NCBI GenBank assembly: GCA_018004935.1
Contig: JAGNBF010000009.1
Location: 45,304 to 109,303 of the forward strand
Direction: 5' to 3'
DNA length: 64,000 bases
DNA from: Chloroflexota bacterium
GTDB lineage: Bacteria > Chloroflexota > Anaerolineae > Promineifilales > Promineifilaceae
In this document: one piece after another, positions 8,143 to 14,956 of the stretch
Layout of the letters: each line of letters begins with the position of its first letter
How positions within the stretch are numbered: position 1 is the first letter of the stretch
Position numbers and translations under genes: made by a program
Notes under the pieces: generated by a model
Seen by the model: only the letters and a program-made list of their open reading frames with translations
Told to the model about the DNA's origin: nothing
Databases searched by the model: none

Positions 8143-8397
8143 ATGAAAAATAATACAGGTCGTCGAACCGATGACGTAGGAGACCAATGTGAGGAGTTCC
8201 TGAAGGACTTAAGTCGAAAGGAAATCCAGACCATCATCCATAAATTGCGTATTGGCAACGATGCATCTGAGGAACTGCTGTACGGATGGAAAACAATGAA
8301 TGATGAAACTGTCGCGTATTTCCTCAGTATTTGTCAACTATCGTTTGCCACGTTGCTAGCTGAATTAGAAAAATTTGAGGCGACAAATGAGCAGTGA
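8143..8397 (+). CDS. Small hypothetical protein before the replication gene
   Basis: This 84-residue helical, acidic protein has CAGGAG before its ATG. It overlaps the replisome-organiser gene by 11 bases, which implies translational coupling. The function is not recognised. It may assist replication. Confidence 0.5.
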   Translation: MKNNTGRRTDDVGDQCEEFLKDLSRKEIQTIIHKLRIGNDASEELLYGWKTMNDETVAYFLSICQLSFATLLAELEKFEATNEQ

Positions 8398-9469
8398 GCA
8401 TCCATGGTTTTCAGTGTATGACGAAATATTGAGTGATAACAAGTTGGCCCGCGTCAGGCGGGCCACCAGGCAACACCGGCTCATGGTGATTGGTGCCTGG
8501 ACAACCCTGCTGGCGTTATCCAATCAGTCCCCTGTGCGGGGAGTGTTGTTGATCCGTGAGGATCGCCCTCTCACTGTTCAGGAGATATTTGAGGAATGGG
8601 ATGTGGATACGCTAGAGGGGCAAACCTTATTAGACGCATTTATCGATCAGGGGATGTTGCATCACGAAGGAGAAGCCTGGGTCATCTGCAATTGGGAAAA
8701 ACGCCAACCAAAGCAGGATAAAAGCACTGAGCGGGTGCGCCAATGGCGGCAGAAGATCGCGGCGGCAGCAAATGCTGTTAAACCCGAAAAACCTGAAACG
8801 GATGAAACGTTTCAAGGTGTTACATATGAAACGGGTGCAACGTTTCGCGGAGGGCATGGTGAAACGTTTCGTAACGATACAGAGAAAGAGATAGAGATAG
8901 AGATAAAGTATAAAGAGAGAGAGGGTGAGAGTGAGGGTGAGGGTCTCTATTCCTTTGAGCGACGTTTGGGAAGGATTGTTGCCAATGGGGTTTCTCCTGG
9001 AGTGGGAACGCGGCGGCAACTCCCGTATTCTGATGATGATGAGGTGGCCAATGCAATTTGGGAAGCATTGTTGACATTATGCGACAATGACGAGATGCAG
9101 GCTCGTTGTGTCGCGATAGTGACCAACGAGTTGTCAGAACGACTGGAATGGCTGAAGCCATTCCCCCGACGCAAGCAGGAGTTCCAGGACGCGTTGAGCC
9201 ACTGGTGGCGTCCCATAAAGAAGGCGCTGAAAGTCCGGGACTGGGACACGGAAAGGACGGTTATAGCGATGGTCGAGGCCGCTAAGTCGCTGCATCAACG
9301 GCAATACGCCCCCAGTCGGCCTGCGGGGTTGATGGGGGAGATGAGCAAACAAGCGGCAGGGCGGGGGTCTCCTGCCCTGCAACCGGGGAGTGCTCAGGGG
9401 AAAGCGTTGGGGGTTGATGCTATACGGGAGAAGATAAAACAGCGGGGGGGAGGTGGGGGCAATGGATAA
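8387..9469 (+). CDS. Phage replisome organiser (DnaD-like N-terminus)
   Basis: The first 115 residues have the winged-helix pattern of phage replisome organisers (WFSVYDEILSDNKLARV, IGAWTTLLALSNQS, RGVLLI, VICNWEKRQ). A long low-complexity linker follows (EKEIEIEIKYKEREGESEGE), then a helical second domain. Proteins of this type bind the origin and recruit helicase loader and helicase. The linker DNA contains three AACGTTTC repeats followed by a purine-rich tract. That layout is reminiscent of the lambda O gene, in which the origin lies inside the initiator gene. ATG 8387 overlaps the previous gene. No GCGGCCGC occurs in this gene. Confidence 0.65.
   Translation: MSSEHPWFSVYDEILSDNKLARVRRATRQHRLMVIGAWTTLLALSNQSPVRGVLLIREDRPLTVQEIFEEWDVDTLEGQTLLDAFIDQGMLHHEGEAWVICNWEKRQPKQDKSTERVRQWRQKIAAAANAVKPEKPETDETFQGVTYETGATFRGGHGETFRNDTEKEIEIEIKYKEREGESEGEGLYSFERRLGRIVANGVSPGVGTRRQLPYSDDDEVANAIWEALLTLCDNDEMQARCVAIVTNELSERLEWLKPFPRRKQEFQDALSHWWRPIKKALKVRDWDTERTVIAMVEAAKSLHQRQYAPSRPAGLMGEMSKQAAGRGSPALQPGSAQGKALGVDAIREKIKQRGGGGGNG
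8794..8945. other. Candidate replication origin inside the organiser gene
   Basis: Two copies of the palindrome GAAACGTTTC (8804-8813, 8861-8870) and one near copy GCAACGTTTC (8837-8846) lie 33 and 24 bp apart. They are followed by 60 bp of almost pure AG/AT-rich sequence (8881-8940) that could melt easily. The protein consequence is the repeated ETF/ATF motif. Iterons plus an unwinding element inside an initiator gene is a known phage arrangement. Here it is inferred. Confidence 0.4.
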
Positions 9470-10022
9470 TCCCGTACCAGTTGACATCGAGATCGCTGAG
9501 GCTGTTCTCTCCACATTGTCCAATGCCTATCCTAGGTTGTTCCAACCAGAACAAGGGACAAGAGACATTTATATTAGTCGTCTGCTGGGTTTGAATTCGA
9601 CTTTTCTGTTAGAGACGGTGGAGAGATGGATTGACGAGAATCGTTTCCCACCATCGGCGGCCGACCTACGTCGACCTACATTAGTGCTAATGAAGCGTCA
9701 AGAGCTTTTGATTTGGCTGGAAGAATCACAGGTGGCGCGGCCGCCGCGTTTGACGAGTATACCGGGCAGTCAAGAAACGGTTGCTAGCGGTATGCGAGTA
9801 GCGGACGTGCTGACAGAAATTAAGCGTTCGTTTTCTCATACGTTTTTCTCACAGGTAGTGCTGGTGGAGTTTGATCCAGAGCAACGGAAAATTCGCTTGA
9901 GCCACCCGCGCCCCTTAGCAATAGATTGGTGGCGACAAGATCGCCTGCGAACCCAGATTTTAGATACCCTATGCGCATTTGCCGCCGAACCCATCGCGGT
10001 AGAGTTTGTTTCTGCCGCATGA
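9462..10022 (+). CDS. Helicase-loader-like protein with DnaA-N-like C-terminus
   Basis: The first 80 residues (YPRLFQPEQGTRDIYISRLL, FPPSAADLRRP) recall G39P-type phage helicase loaders. The last 60 residues (FFSQVVLVEFDPEQRKIRL, then PLAIDWWRQDRLRTQI and IAVEFV) resemble the N-terminal helicase-contact domain of DnaA. Both parts would touch DnaB, which fits its place right after the replisome organiser. GGAGGTGGGGGCA precedes ATG 9462. Both assignments rest on pattern memory only. Confidence 0.45.
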   Translation: MDNPVPVDIEIAEAVLSTLSNAYPRLFQPEQGTRDIYISRLLGLNSTFLLETVERWIDENRFPPSAADLRRPTLVLMKRQELLIWLEESQVARPPRLTSIPGSQETVASGMRVADVLTEIKRSFSHTFFSQVVLVEFDPEQRKIRLSHPRPLAIDWWRQDRLRTQILDTLCAFAAEPIAVEFVSAA

Positions 10023-10028
10023 TAAGCC

Positions 10029-10078
10029 GTTTGTCGTTGTGACGGGCGAAGTATGATAAAATGCGACAATAGCATTTT
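10029..10078 (+). promoter_or_regulatory. Candidate promoter with inverted repeat
   Basis: TATGAT at 10052 has a weak TTGTCG 15 bp upstream. It is followed at once by the inverted repeat AAAATGC-7-GCATTTT (10058-10078), positioned as an operator for the gene at 10095. This repeat differs from the main operator family. Confidence 0.35.
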
Positions 10079-10094
10079 AATGGGAAGGTGGTGA

Positions 10095-10706
10095 ATGGCA
10101 AGAAAAACGATGTATGGACAGCCGAAAAAGGTGACTTCGGTTTCTATGCCAGCGGGATTATATGAATTCTTTAGGCGGTATCATGGCAGAGAAAATAATG
10201 CCAGTGGGGGTATTTCGTTGGCGATCTCGGTTCTAGTGAAGAAAGATTTAGGGGCACGTTGCTTGATGGCGCTGGTTGTGGCTGAGGGTTATGTGATACC
10301 AGATGACCTGGTAGTGATTGTCCCGGGATGGGAAACGAATGAAATGGGGTTGGCCCGCTCTCAGGAATTACGGCGAATGGGTATTGCATATGATGCCGAG
10401 TGGAAGAAAATTGCCAGCACGGCGCAACCAGAGAAATCAGAGACCGGAGAAAATTTGCCTGGACGAATAGGTGCCCCATTGCTCTTTGAGCAAATGATGG
10501 ATAAATATATGGTCAGTCTGACTCAAGGTGAGATTGCTTTTCTAGACAAATTGGGTACGGGGAAGCGCCCACGTAGCCAGGGGATTCGCTTTTTGGCGGA
10601 GCATTTGTGGTTGCTCGACCGAGCGGCCGCACAAATTATTTGTGATATTGCCAAGGAAGGGTCTCATTTTGTCCCCCAGGTGTTCTTGGAAATTGCCGAG
10701 TGTTAA
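10095..10706 (+). CDS. Hypothetical protein, paralogue of the 10796 product
   Basis: This 203-residue protein shares an architecture with the next gene: a basic N-terminus (MARKTMYGQPKK against MARDKTFPGIG), a middle MALVVAEGYVIP against MGVVVADGHVPP, and a C-terminal LTQGEIAFLDKLGTGKR against LTPAEMEFLKRLGRGV. The tandem pair therefore arose by duplication. The N-terminus may be ribbon-helix-helix-like. Each copy has its own promoter with a dyad, which fits autoregulating DNA-binding proteins, but function is unproven. Confidence 0.5.
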   Translation: MARKTMYGQPKKVTSVSMPAGLYEFFRRYHGRENNASGGISLAISVLVKKDLGARCLMALVVAEGYVIPDDLVVIVPGWETNEMGLARSQELRRMGIAYDAEWKKIASTAQPEKSETGENLPGRIGAPLLFEQMMDKYMVSLTQGEIAFLDKLGTGKRPRSQGIRFLAEHLWLLDRAAAQIICDIAKEGSHFVPQVFLEIAEC

Positions 10707-10733
10707 CCCCGTTCCTCTTCTCTATTGGTTTTT

Positions 10734-10767
10734 TTGTCTGATATTTGGTATTATATTATGATACGAA
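10734..10767 (+). promoter_or_regulatory. Promoter with operator dyad upstream of 10796
   Basis: TTGTCT (10734) and TATGAT (10757) are 17 bp apart. The dyad TTGGTATTATA-T-TATGATACGAA (10745-10767) has two mismatches in 11-bp arms and covers the -10. The half-site GTATTATA links it to the wider operator family. Confidence 0.5.
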
Positions 10768-10795
10768 TTAATGATTGGGGGGGGGGAGGAGTGCA

Positions 10796-11329
10796 ATGGC
10801 TAGAGATAAAACGTTTCCGGGGATTGGTCGGTTGCTCCCAGCCAGCTACAAAGCCTTTCCGGCGGTGAAGGAGTTTTTGGCACAATATGGCGGGGACTAT
10901 GGGAGCAATGCAAGCGAAGGTGCACGTACGGCGATCCGTCGGTACTGCGAGTTAAGTCCGATGGCTCGTCGGCTGATGGGCGTGGTCGTAGCCGATGGCC
11001 ATGTGCCCCCGCCTGGTGTTCAGTTTCAGGATGAGCAGGGCGAGACTGACGACGAGTTTCTCATTATTATTGAAGATCTAGGGGTAAACGCCGATGCCTC
11101 TACTCGCTATGGAGAAACAATGGAGGGGGGAAGTGTTACGCTGACTCCCGCAGAGATGGAGTTTTTGAAGCGGCTTGGGCGGGGAGTGGGCGGGGGCCTG
11201 CGCTTGGTGGTGCAGGAGCTGGTCCGCCTGGGAGATGTCCGCGCCTGCCAAATCCTAGACGAGATCGGACGCGACAAATTTGTGCCAGCACGATGGGCCG
11301 AATACGCGGCCACGGTACTGGCTGTTTAA
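10796..11329 (+). CDS. Hypothetical protein, tandem paralogue of the 10095 product
   Basis: This 177-residue protein is similar in layout to the preceding one (see the paired motifs there) and has more acidic character in the middle (EQGETDDEFLIIIEDLG). GGGGGAGGAGTGCA lies before ATG 10796. In-frame starts further upstream would overlap the promoter. Unknown function; a DNA-binding regulator is one option. Confidence 0.5.
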   Translation: MARDKTFPGIGRLLPASYKAFPAVKEFLAQYGGDYGSNASEGARTAIRRYCELSPMARRLMGVVVADGHVPPPGVQFQDEQGETDDEFLIIIEDLGVNADASTRYGETMEGGSVTLTPAEMEFLKRLGRGVGGGLRLVVQELVRLGDVRACQILDEIGRDKFVPARWAEYAATVLAV

Positions 11330-11347
11330 CTGTGGGGGGAGATATTT

Positions 11348-11527
11348 ATGGAGGACGATACAGGGATTCACGATATAGTGCTTCAGGATGGGATGGAAGA
11401 TGGCCGGTGCTATAGGTGTGCTAAAATTCGACGAGTGCGTCTCACATCCCGAGGCAAGTTGTGTGCCTATTGTGAGAAACGAGTGGGGGAACGATTGGGG
11501 TTGAAATCGCGGCCGCAACGGAAATGA
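11348..11527 (+). CDS. 59-residue zinc-ribbon protein
   Basis: GGGGGGAG precedes the ATG. The product has CYRC and CAYC pairs 15 residues apart, a basic linker and a SRPQRK tail whose RP is encoded by GCGGCCGC at 11509. Small treble-clef or zinc-ribbon proteins of this kind are common in phages and typically bind nucleic acid or protein. Confidence 0.6.
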   Translation: MEDDTGIHDIVLQDGMEDGRCYRCAKIRRVRLTSRGKLCAYCEKRVGERLGLKSRPQRK

Positions 11528-11608
11528 AGTAAGCGGAGTTGCCTGCGTGTTTCCCAGAAGCTTAAAAAAGCGACTTGTAGAAAAGCGGACGCGAGAGGAG
11601 AAGCCTAA

Positions 11609-11851
11609 ATGTCTCTGTCTAAATTGATGACGATCACCGGTTTTGTAAATGTGGTTGTGATGGGGTGGCTACTGGTAGCGCAGGTTGTGTCTGCCGAACC
11701 AGGTAACATGACTGTTTTTTGGGTGTTCTTGGGGCTGACGTTGGTGATGGGTTTTGCCTATGCTACAAGCCAGACACAGGTGAGGGGGAAACCATTGGCC
11801 TCGGGCCTGCGTCAGACTCTCATTGTGGAGACGAAAGACGCGGCCGCGTAA
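11609..11851 (+). CDS. Small two-helix membrane protein
   Basis: This 80-residue protein has hydrophobic segments at about residues 8-28 and 35-52 and a short polar tail ending DAAA, encoded by GCGGCCGC at 11840. GAGAGGAG precedes the start. It closes an operon just before a terminator. Function not recognised. Confidence 0.55.
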   Translation: MSLSKLMTITGFVNVVVMGWLLVAQVVSAEPGNMTVFWVFLGLTLVMGFAYATSQTQVRGKPLASGLRQTLIVETKDAAA

Positions 11852-12115
11852 TAGTACCTTCGAGGCTGATCAGAAAATGAACGCCAGACCGGGAAACGGT
11901 CTGGCGTTTTTTGTTTGGGTAAAAGAGCGTAACGCGGCCGCATTCCGCCGCATCTTCTTTTGACCATCAAATCACTCCGGCCTGGTTTGAAAAACACGAA
12001 ACGGCTGTTTGGTGGGGCAAGAATCCAATCCATCTATACACGCGCCTCGATGCGCTCAGGGGTACTTCGGGGCGTACATGGGGGAGCCGCTGGCGGCTGG
12101 CGGCTGGCTGTGGGG
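11852..12115 (+). repeat. Long intergenic repeat, copy 1 of 4
   Basis: This 380-bp gene-free stretch holds the first copy of a dispersed element of about 200-260 bp. The other copies are near 20407, 24754 and 37938. Shared blocks in order are AAAATGAACGCC plus hairpin, GCGTAACGCGGCCGCATT, TTGACCATCAAATCAC, a GAAACG..TGTTTG block, CCAATCCATC, and a final hairpin with CTTCGGGGCG. The order and spacing are kept while loops vary. That suggests a structured RNA or a protein-binding array, not random repeat spread. In copies 1-3 an operator-type promoter follows. Confidence 0.65.
11880..11913 (+). terminator. Terminator within intergenic repeat copy 1
   Basis: Arms AACGCCAGACC and GGTCTGGCGTT enclose GGGAAAC and are followed by TTTT. 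The stem recurs almost identically at 37966, where the loop is different. Confidence 0.85.
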
Positions 12116-12131
12116 GCAAGAAAACTAGAGG

Positions 12132-12206
12132 AAAACCAGGGGTGAAACACCCTTGACGTACCCGTATCGCGTGCTATACTTAAAGTATTATTTAATAATA
12201 CTTTAA
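12132..12206 (+). promoter_or_regulatory. Promoter and perfect operator for the 12235 operon
   Basis: The order is AAAACCAG (12132), TTGACG (12153), a 16-bp spacer, and TATACT (12175). Then comes a perfect palindrome at 12180-12206 with 13-bp arms TTAAAGTATTATT and AATAATACTTTAA around one T. The operator covers the expected transcription start, so a bound protein would repress. This is the best copy of the family. Confidence 0.8.
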
Positions 12207-12234
12207 GTAACCAACCAACAAACCGGAGCAGGCG

Positions 12235-12399
12235 ATGTCTCAAAAAACCACCAAAACTTACTTAATTCCAGGGGCGACCATCACCCAAAATATGGCGGTG
12301 CTGAATCCCCAGGCCAACAAAAAAACATCTTCTTATCAGCAGATGTTAGATCGGCAGGTGGCGCAGTTGATGGCGGCTGATTCCCGGATCGCCAGATAA
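12235..12399 (+). CDS. 54-residue hypothetical protein
   Basis: This is the first gene after the perfect operator, with CCGGAGCAGGCG before the ATG. The product is polar (MSQKTTKTYLIPGATITQ) and ends ADSRIAR. It resembles in position, but not clearly in sequence, the small first genes at 14078 and 20786, which also follow operator promoters. Confidence 0.5.
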   Translation: MSQKTTKTYLIPGATITQNMAVLNPQANKKTSSYQQMLDRQVAQLMAADSRIAR

Positions 12400-12427
12400 C
12401 CCACTTCCACCAGCAGGAGTAGATGCC

Positions 12428-12853
12428 GTGAGTAAAAGTAATTGGACAAAGCCTCTGGATGAAATCGTAGCCATGGCTACGGGCTGGTTTACCGAGCGGG
12501 GGTATGTACTGACCGAGCAAAGCGGCCGCAACCTGGCGGCCCAGTTTTACATGGGCCAAGACAGAGAGTACGCCGGGCGCAAGATTCAGGTGGCACTGGA
12601 GAAGTCAGTCGCTGAAGTGACGTACCAGAAACGGATTGGCAGGCTCCGGCAATTGCGAGAGATGGAAGAGCAGTTGGTGGCCGAAGGGTGGGTGTACTGC
12701 CAGGACATCAGCGTTGAGGGTGCGGGTGTGTGGTGGTACGAGCCTCTCAATTTATCAGTCAATCGCATGGGTGGGACGTTTCCGACCCGTGAGGCGGCCA
12801 CGGTCGCCACGTTTAATAGTGGGTTACGCAAGACCATTAATGGTGAGGAGTGA
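12428..12853 (+). CDS. Hypothetical protein
   Basis: I do not recognise this 141-residue protein. It is rich in helices in the first 95 residues (GRLRQLREMEEQLVAEGW), followed by a beta-rich part with VWWYEPLNLS. GTG 12428 is the only well-placed start. It shares an operon with 12235 and 12857. Confidence 0.5.
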   Translation: MSKSNWTKPLDEIVAMATGWFTERGYVLTEQSGRNLAAQFYMGQDREYAGRKIQVALEKSVAEVTYQKRIGRLRQLREMEEQLVAEGWVYCQDISVEGAGVWWYEPLNLSVNRMGGTFPTREAATVATFNSGLRKTINGEE

Positions 12854-12856
12854 ACC

Positions 12857-13213
12857 ATGAGTAAGTTGATTGAACCAACGAGAGAGGGTGATACGTTGCA
12901 GGCGGTGTCGCGCATCCTGCGCAACGAAAAGAGTGGGTGCGCGGTCAATGTCCCCTTTGACTTCCAGTTGCCGGAACGTCCCAGCGATTTGCCACAGGGC
13001 TGGCTTCCGCCGCTGATGGGCATCTTCGATGATGACGTGCTGGTGGTGATGGATCAGACGATGGAGTACGAGTGTTGTTACAGTGCCATGTACAGTCGCC
13101 TGGGCTGGTATCAGAAGCCGGTCCCGGTGAGTTCGGTGGTGGTGCAACGGCAAAAGGCCAAACTACCCCAAGACGGTTTTTTGACCGCCGCATCCTTCTG
13201 GGAGACGTGCTGA
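12857..13213 (+). CDS. Hypothetical protein
   Basis: This 118-residue protein of unknown function has GGTGAGGAG before its ATG. Beta-rich features such as FDDDVLVVMDQTMEYECCYS are visible. It is followed by a terminator hairpin that overlaps an alternative upstream start for radC. Confidence 0.5.
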   Translation: MSKLIEPTREGDTLQAVSRILRNEKSGCAVNVPFDFQLPERPSDLPQGWLPPLMGIFDDDVLVVMDQTMEYECCYSAMYSRLGWYQKPVPVSSVVVQRQKAKLPQDGFLTAASFWETC

Positions 13214-13237
13214 ACTAGAAAGACAAACCAATGGAGA

Positions 13238-13268
13238 TGAAAAAGACCCTGCGCAAGCGGGGTCTTTT
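13238..13268 (+). terminator. Terminator or attenuator before radC
   Basis: Arms AAAGACCC and GGGGTCTTT enclose TGCGCAAGC and are followed by TCG. It lies between the preceding stop and the radC Shine-Dalgarno, so it may set partial read-through. Confidence 0.65.
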
Positions 13269-13290
13269 CGTTGTAAGGAGCAGTGACGCG

Positions 13291-13968
13291 ATGGGACGCC
13301 GATTTGTGCGCGAGTTGCCAGAGTTTGAGCGGCCGATGAACCGCATTAAGTACGCCGGGCCGGGGGCCTTGAGTGACCGGGAATTATTGGCCGTCATCCT
13401 GGGGACGCCGGACGCCCTGGATATGGCGACTGAGGTGCTTACGCAGGTGGGGCAGGCGTTGGACTGGTTAGACCTGGGAGCGCAACAGCTTCAGCAGGTG
13501 GAAGGGATTGGGGAACAAACGGCCTGGCGGTTGTTGGCGATTGCCGAGATGGGTAAGCGGATGGCGCGGCCGCTGACGCCGCGTGTCACCATCACCTCCC
13601 CTTCGACCGCCGCCGACCTACTGATGAGTGACATGATGGGGTTATCCCAGGAAGAGTTGTGGGTCATCTCGCTGAACACGCGCAACGAGGTGATAGGCAA
13701 GGAGCGAGTGTACCGGGGGTCTTTGAATACGTCGGTAATACGGATAGGCGAGATATTGCGAGTGCCGATGCTACGGAACGCGGCCGCGTTCATTGTCGCG
13801 CATAACCACCCCAGTGGGCAACCGGAACCATCGCCGGAAGATATTCGGGTGACGCGGGAGATCGCCGAGTGTGCCAAGACGATGGATATACCGCTGTTGG
13901 ATCATGTGATTATCGGACATCACCGATACGTTAGTTTGAAGGAGAGGGGGTTAGGGTTTGATCGTTAA
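13291..13968 (+). CDS. radC: RadC-family protein (JAMM domain)
   Basis: This 225-residue protein has the RadC layout. The N-terminal part contains an HhH-like QVEGIGEQTAWRLLAIAEMG near residue 75. A C-terminal MPN/JAMM domain follows, with VYRGSLNTSVI and the metal motif HNHPSGQPEPSPEDIRVT. Such proteins are frequent on mobile elements. A DNA repair role has been doubted, and the family's true activity is unclear. ATG 13291 has AAGGAG 10 bases upstream. ATG 13231 is rejected because the terminator hairpin lies between. It contains GCGGCCGC at 13566 and 13780. Confidence 0.9.
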   Translation: MGRRFVRELPEFERPMNRIKYAGPGALSDRELLAVILGTPDALDMATEVLTQVGQALDWLDLGAQQLQQVEGIGEQTAWRLLAIAEMGKRMARPLTPRVTITSPSTAADLLMSDMMGLSQEELWVISLNTRNEVIGKERVYRGSLNTSVIRIGEILRVPMLRNAAAFIVAHNHPSGQPEPSPEDIRVTREIAECAKTMDIPLLDHVIIGHHRYVSLKERGLGFDR

Positions 13969-13977
13969 AACCAGTAG

Positions 13978-14048
13978 AAAACCAGAGAGAAAATTACTGG
14001 GCGTATCCGTTTCGTGTGTTATACTAAAAGTATCATTTAATAATACTT
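13978..14048 (+). promoter_or_regulatory. Promoter and operator for the 14078 operon
   Basis: The elements are AAAACCAG (13978), TGGGCG (13998), a 16-bp spacer and TATACT (14020). The operator at 14028-14048 has arms AAGTATCATT and AATAATACTT around T, with one mismatch. Confidence 0.75.
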
Positions 14049-14077
14049 AATTAACCATTTACCAATAGGAGCAGATT

Positions 14078-14275
14078 ATGTCTCACACTACTTACCTTTT
14101 CGGTTCAATTTCAACCACTCAAATCACCATTACTCGGATCACCCGGGGAAGACTGAAGGATCACACCTACAACAACCCCACACCTTCATCTCGTCGCAGA
14201 ATTCTTACCTATGCGGCGCAGAAGAATTTCACCATTGAGGGGGGGGATCTTACCTTCGGAGAATACTCCATTTAA
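14078..14275 (+). CDS. 65-residue hypothetical protein
   Basis: This is the first gene after an operator-type promoter, with ATAGGAGCAG before the ATG. The product is rich in Thr and Arg. A small hairpin (CCCTC-ATTTCGGT-GAGGG, near 14281) follows the stop and may terminate or attenuate. Function unknown. Confidence 0.5.
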   Translation: MSHTTYLFGSISTTQITITRITRGRLKDHTYNNPTPSSRRRILTYAAQKNFTIEGGDLTFGEYSI

Positions 14276-14350
14276 TTACTCACCCTCATTTCGGTGAGGG
14301 ATTTAGTATCATTTTATAATTATTTTTTGTATAGTCAGCAGGAGAAACCC

Positions 14351-14809
14351 ATGATTACCAAGACGAGACCCCCCAGAAACTTAAACGAATTTAGTGGCGA
14401 GGTTTTAACGGACAACGTAGCTAACGCGCCTTACAAGGTAGCACAAACCGGGCAGGAAAAGTGGGAGATCACTTTCAGTTCCAAGTCAGTTCAAATTACC
14501 GTTCGTGCGGGGAAGATGCGAGTAACCAATCAACCCTGGTCATTACTGGTGCAAGTAGAAAACCAGCGCGAGAAGGATTACCGCGAGAAGTTAGAGAGCA
14601 TCTTCGATGAATTGATAGAAGCAGAATCCCCATTCTCCCGGGGAGCTTTAGCCAGTGGGCGAGACGTTGTAACTATCGCCAGAGGGTTAGCCCAAATTCG
14701 GGAGCAAGTTCTGGCAGGGCCGACCGTCAGCCAGGCCAGCCCGGAAGACCTGCAACTCCTGCGGAAGTTCCAGCAGTTAGTAAAGGGGGTGGAGCAAGTG
14801 AAGCGGTGA
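14351..14809 (+). CDS. Hypothetical protein
   Basis: I do not recognise this 152-residue protein. The beta-rich N-terminal half (WEITFSSKSVQITVRAGKM) is followed by a helical half. CAGCAGGAG lies before ATG 14351, preferred over the in-frame ATG 57 bases upstream. It precedes the clamp gene. Confidence 0.5.
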   Translation: MITKTRPPRNLNEFSGEVLTDNVANAPYKVAQTGQEKWEITFSSKSVQITVRAGKMRVTNQPWSLLVQVENQREKDYREKLESIFDELIEAESPFSRGALASGRDVVTIARGLAQIREQVLAGPTVSQASPEDLQLLRKFQQLVKGVEQVKR

Positions 14810-14956
14810 GAAGTTCAGTCGTGCGAGGTCAGACAAATAGGAGAGGGGGTGGCGCAAGTCACCTCCTTTCTGCTTGTAGGGGCCTGCCACCGTTAAGTCG
14901 GTGGTTCTCTGGCAATGGGCCAGGGAAGGCGTGAACCATTTTTAGTAAGGAGAAAC
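14810..14956 (+). promoter_or_regulatory. Structured leader before the clamp gene
   Basis: This 147-bp gap holds a GGGGGTG-GCGCAAGT-CACCTCC hairpin followed by TTTC (about 14844-14870), then CCACCG-TTAAGT-CGGTGG (14888-14905). I see no clear promoter. The hairpins could terminate upstream transcripts or shape clamp expression. Confidence 0.35.

Noticed and set aside
13231..13290. Earlier radC start at ATG 13231
   Set aside because: A terminator hairpin lies between it and ATG 13291, which has a good AAGGAG at proper distance. The extra 20 residues do not resemble RadC.
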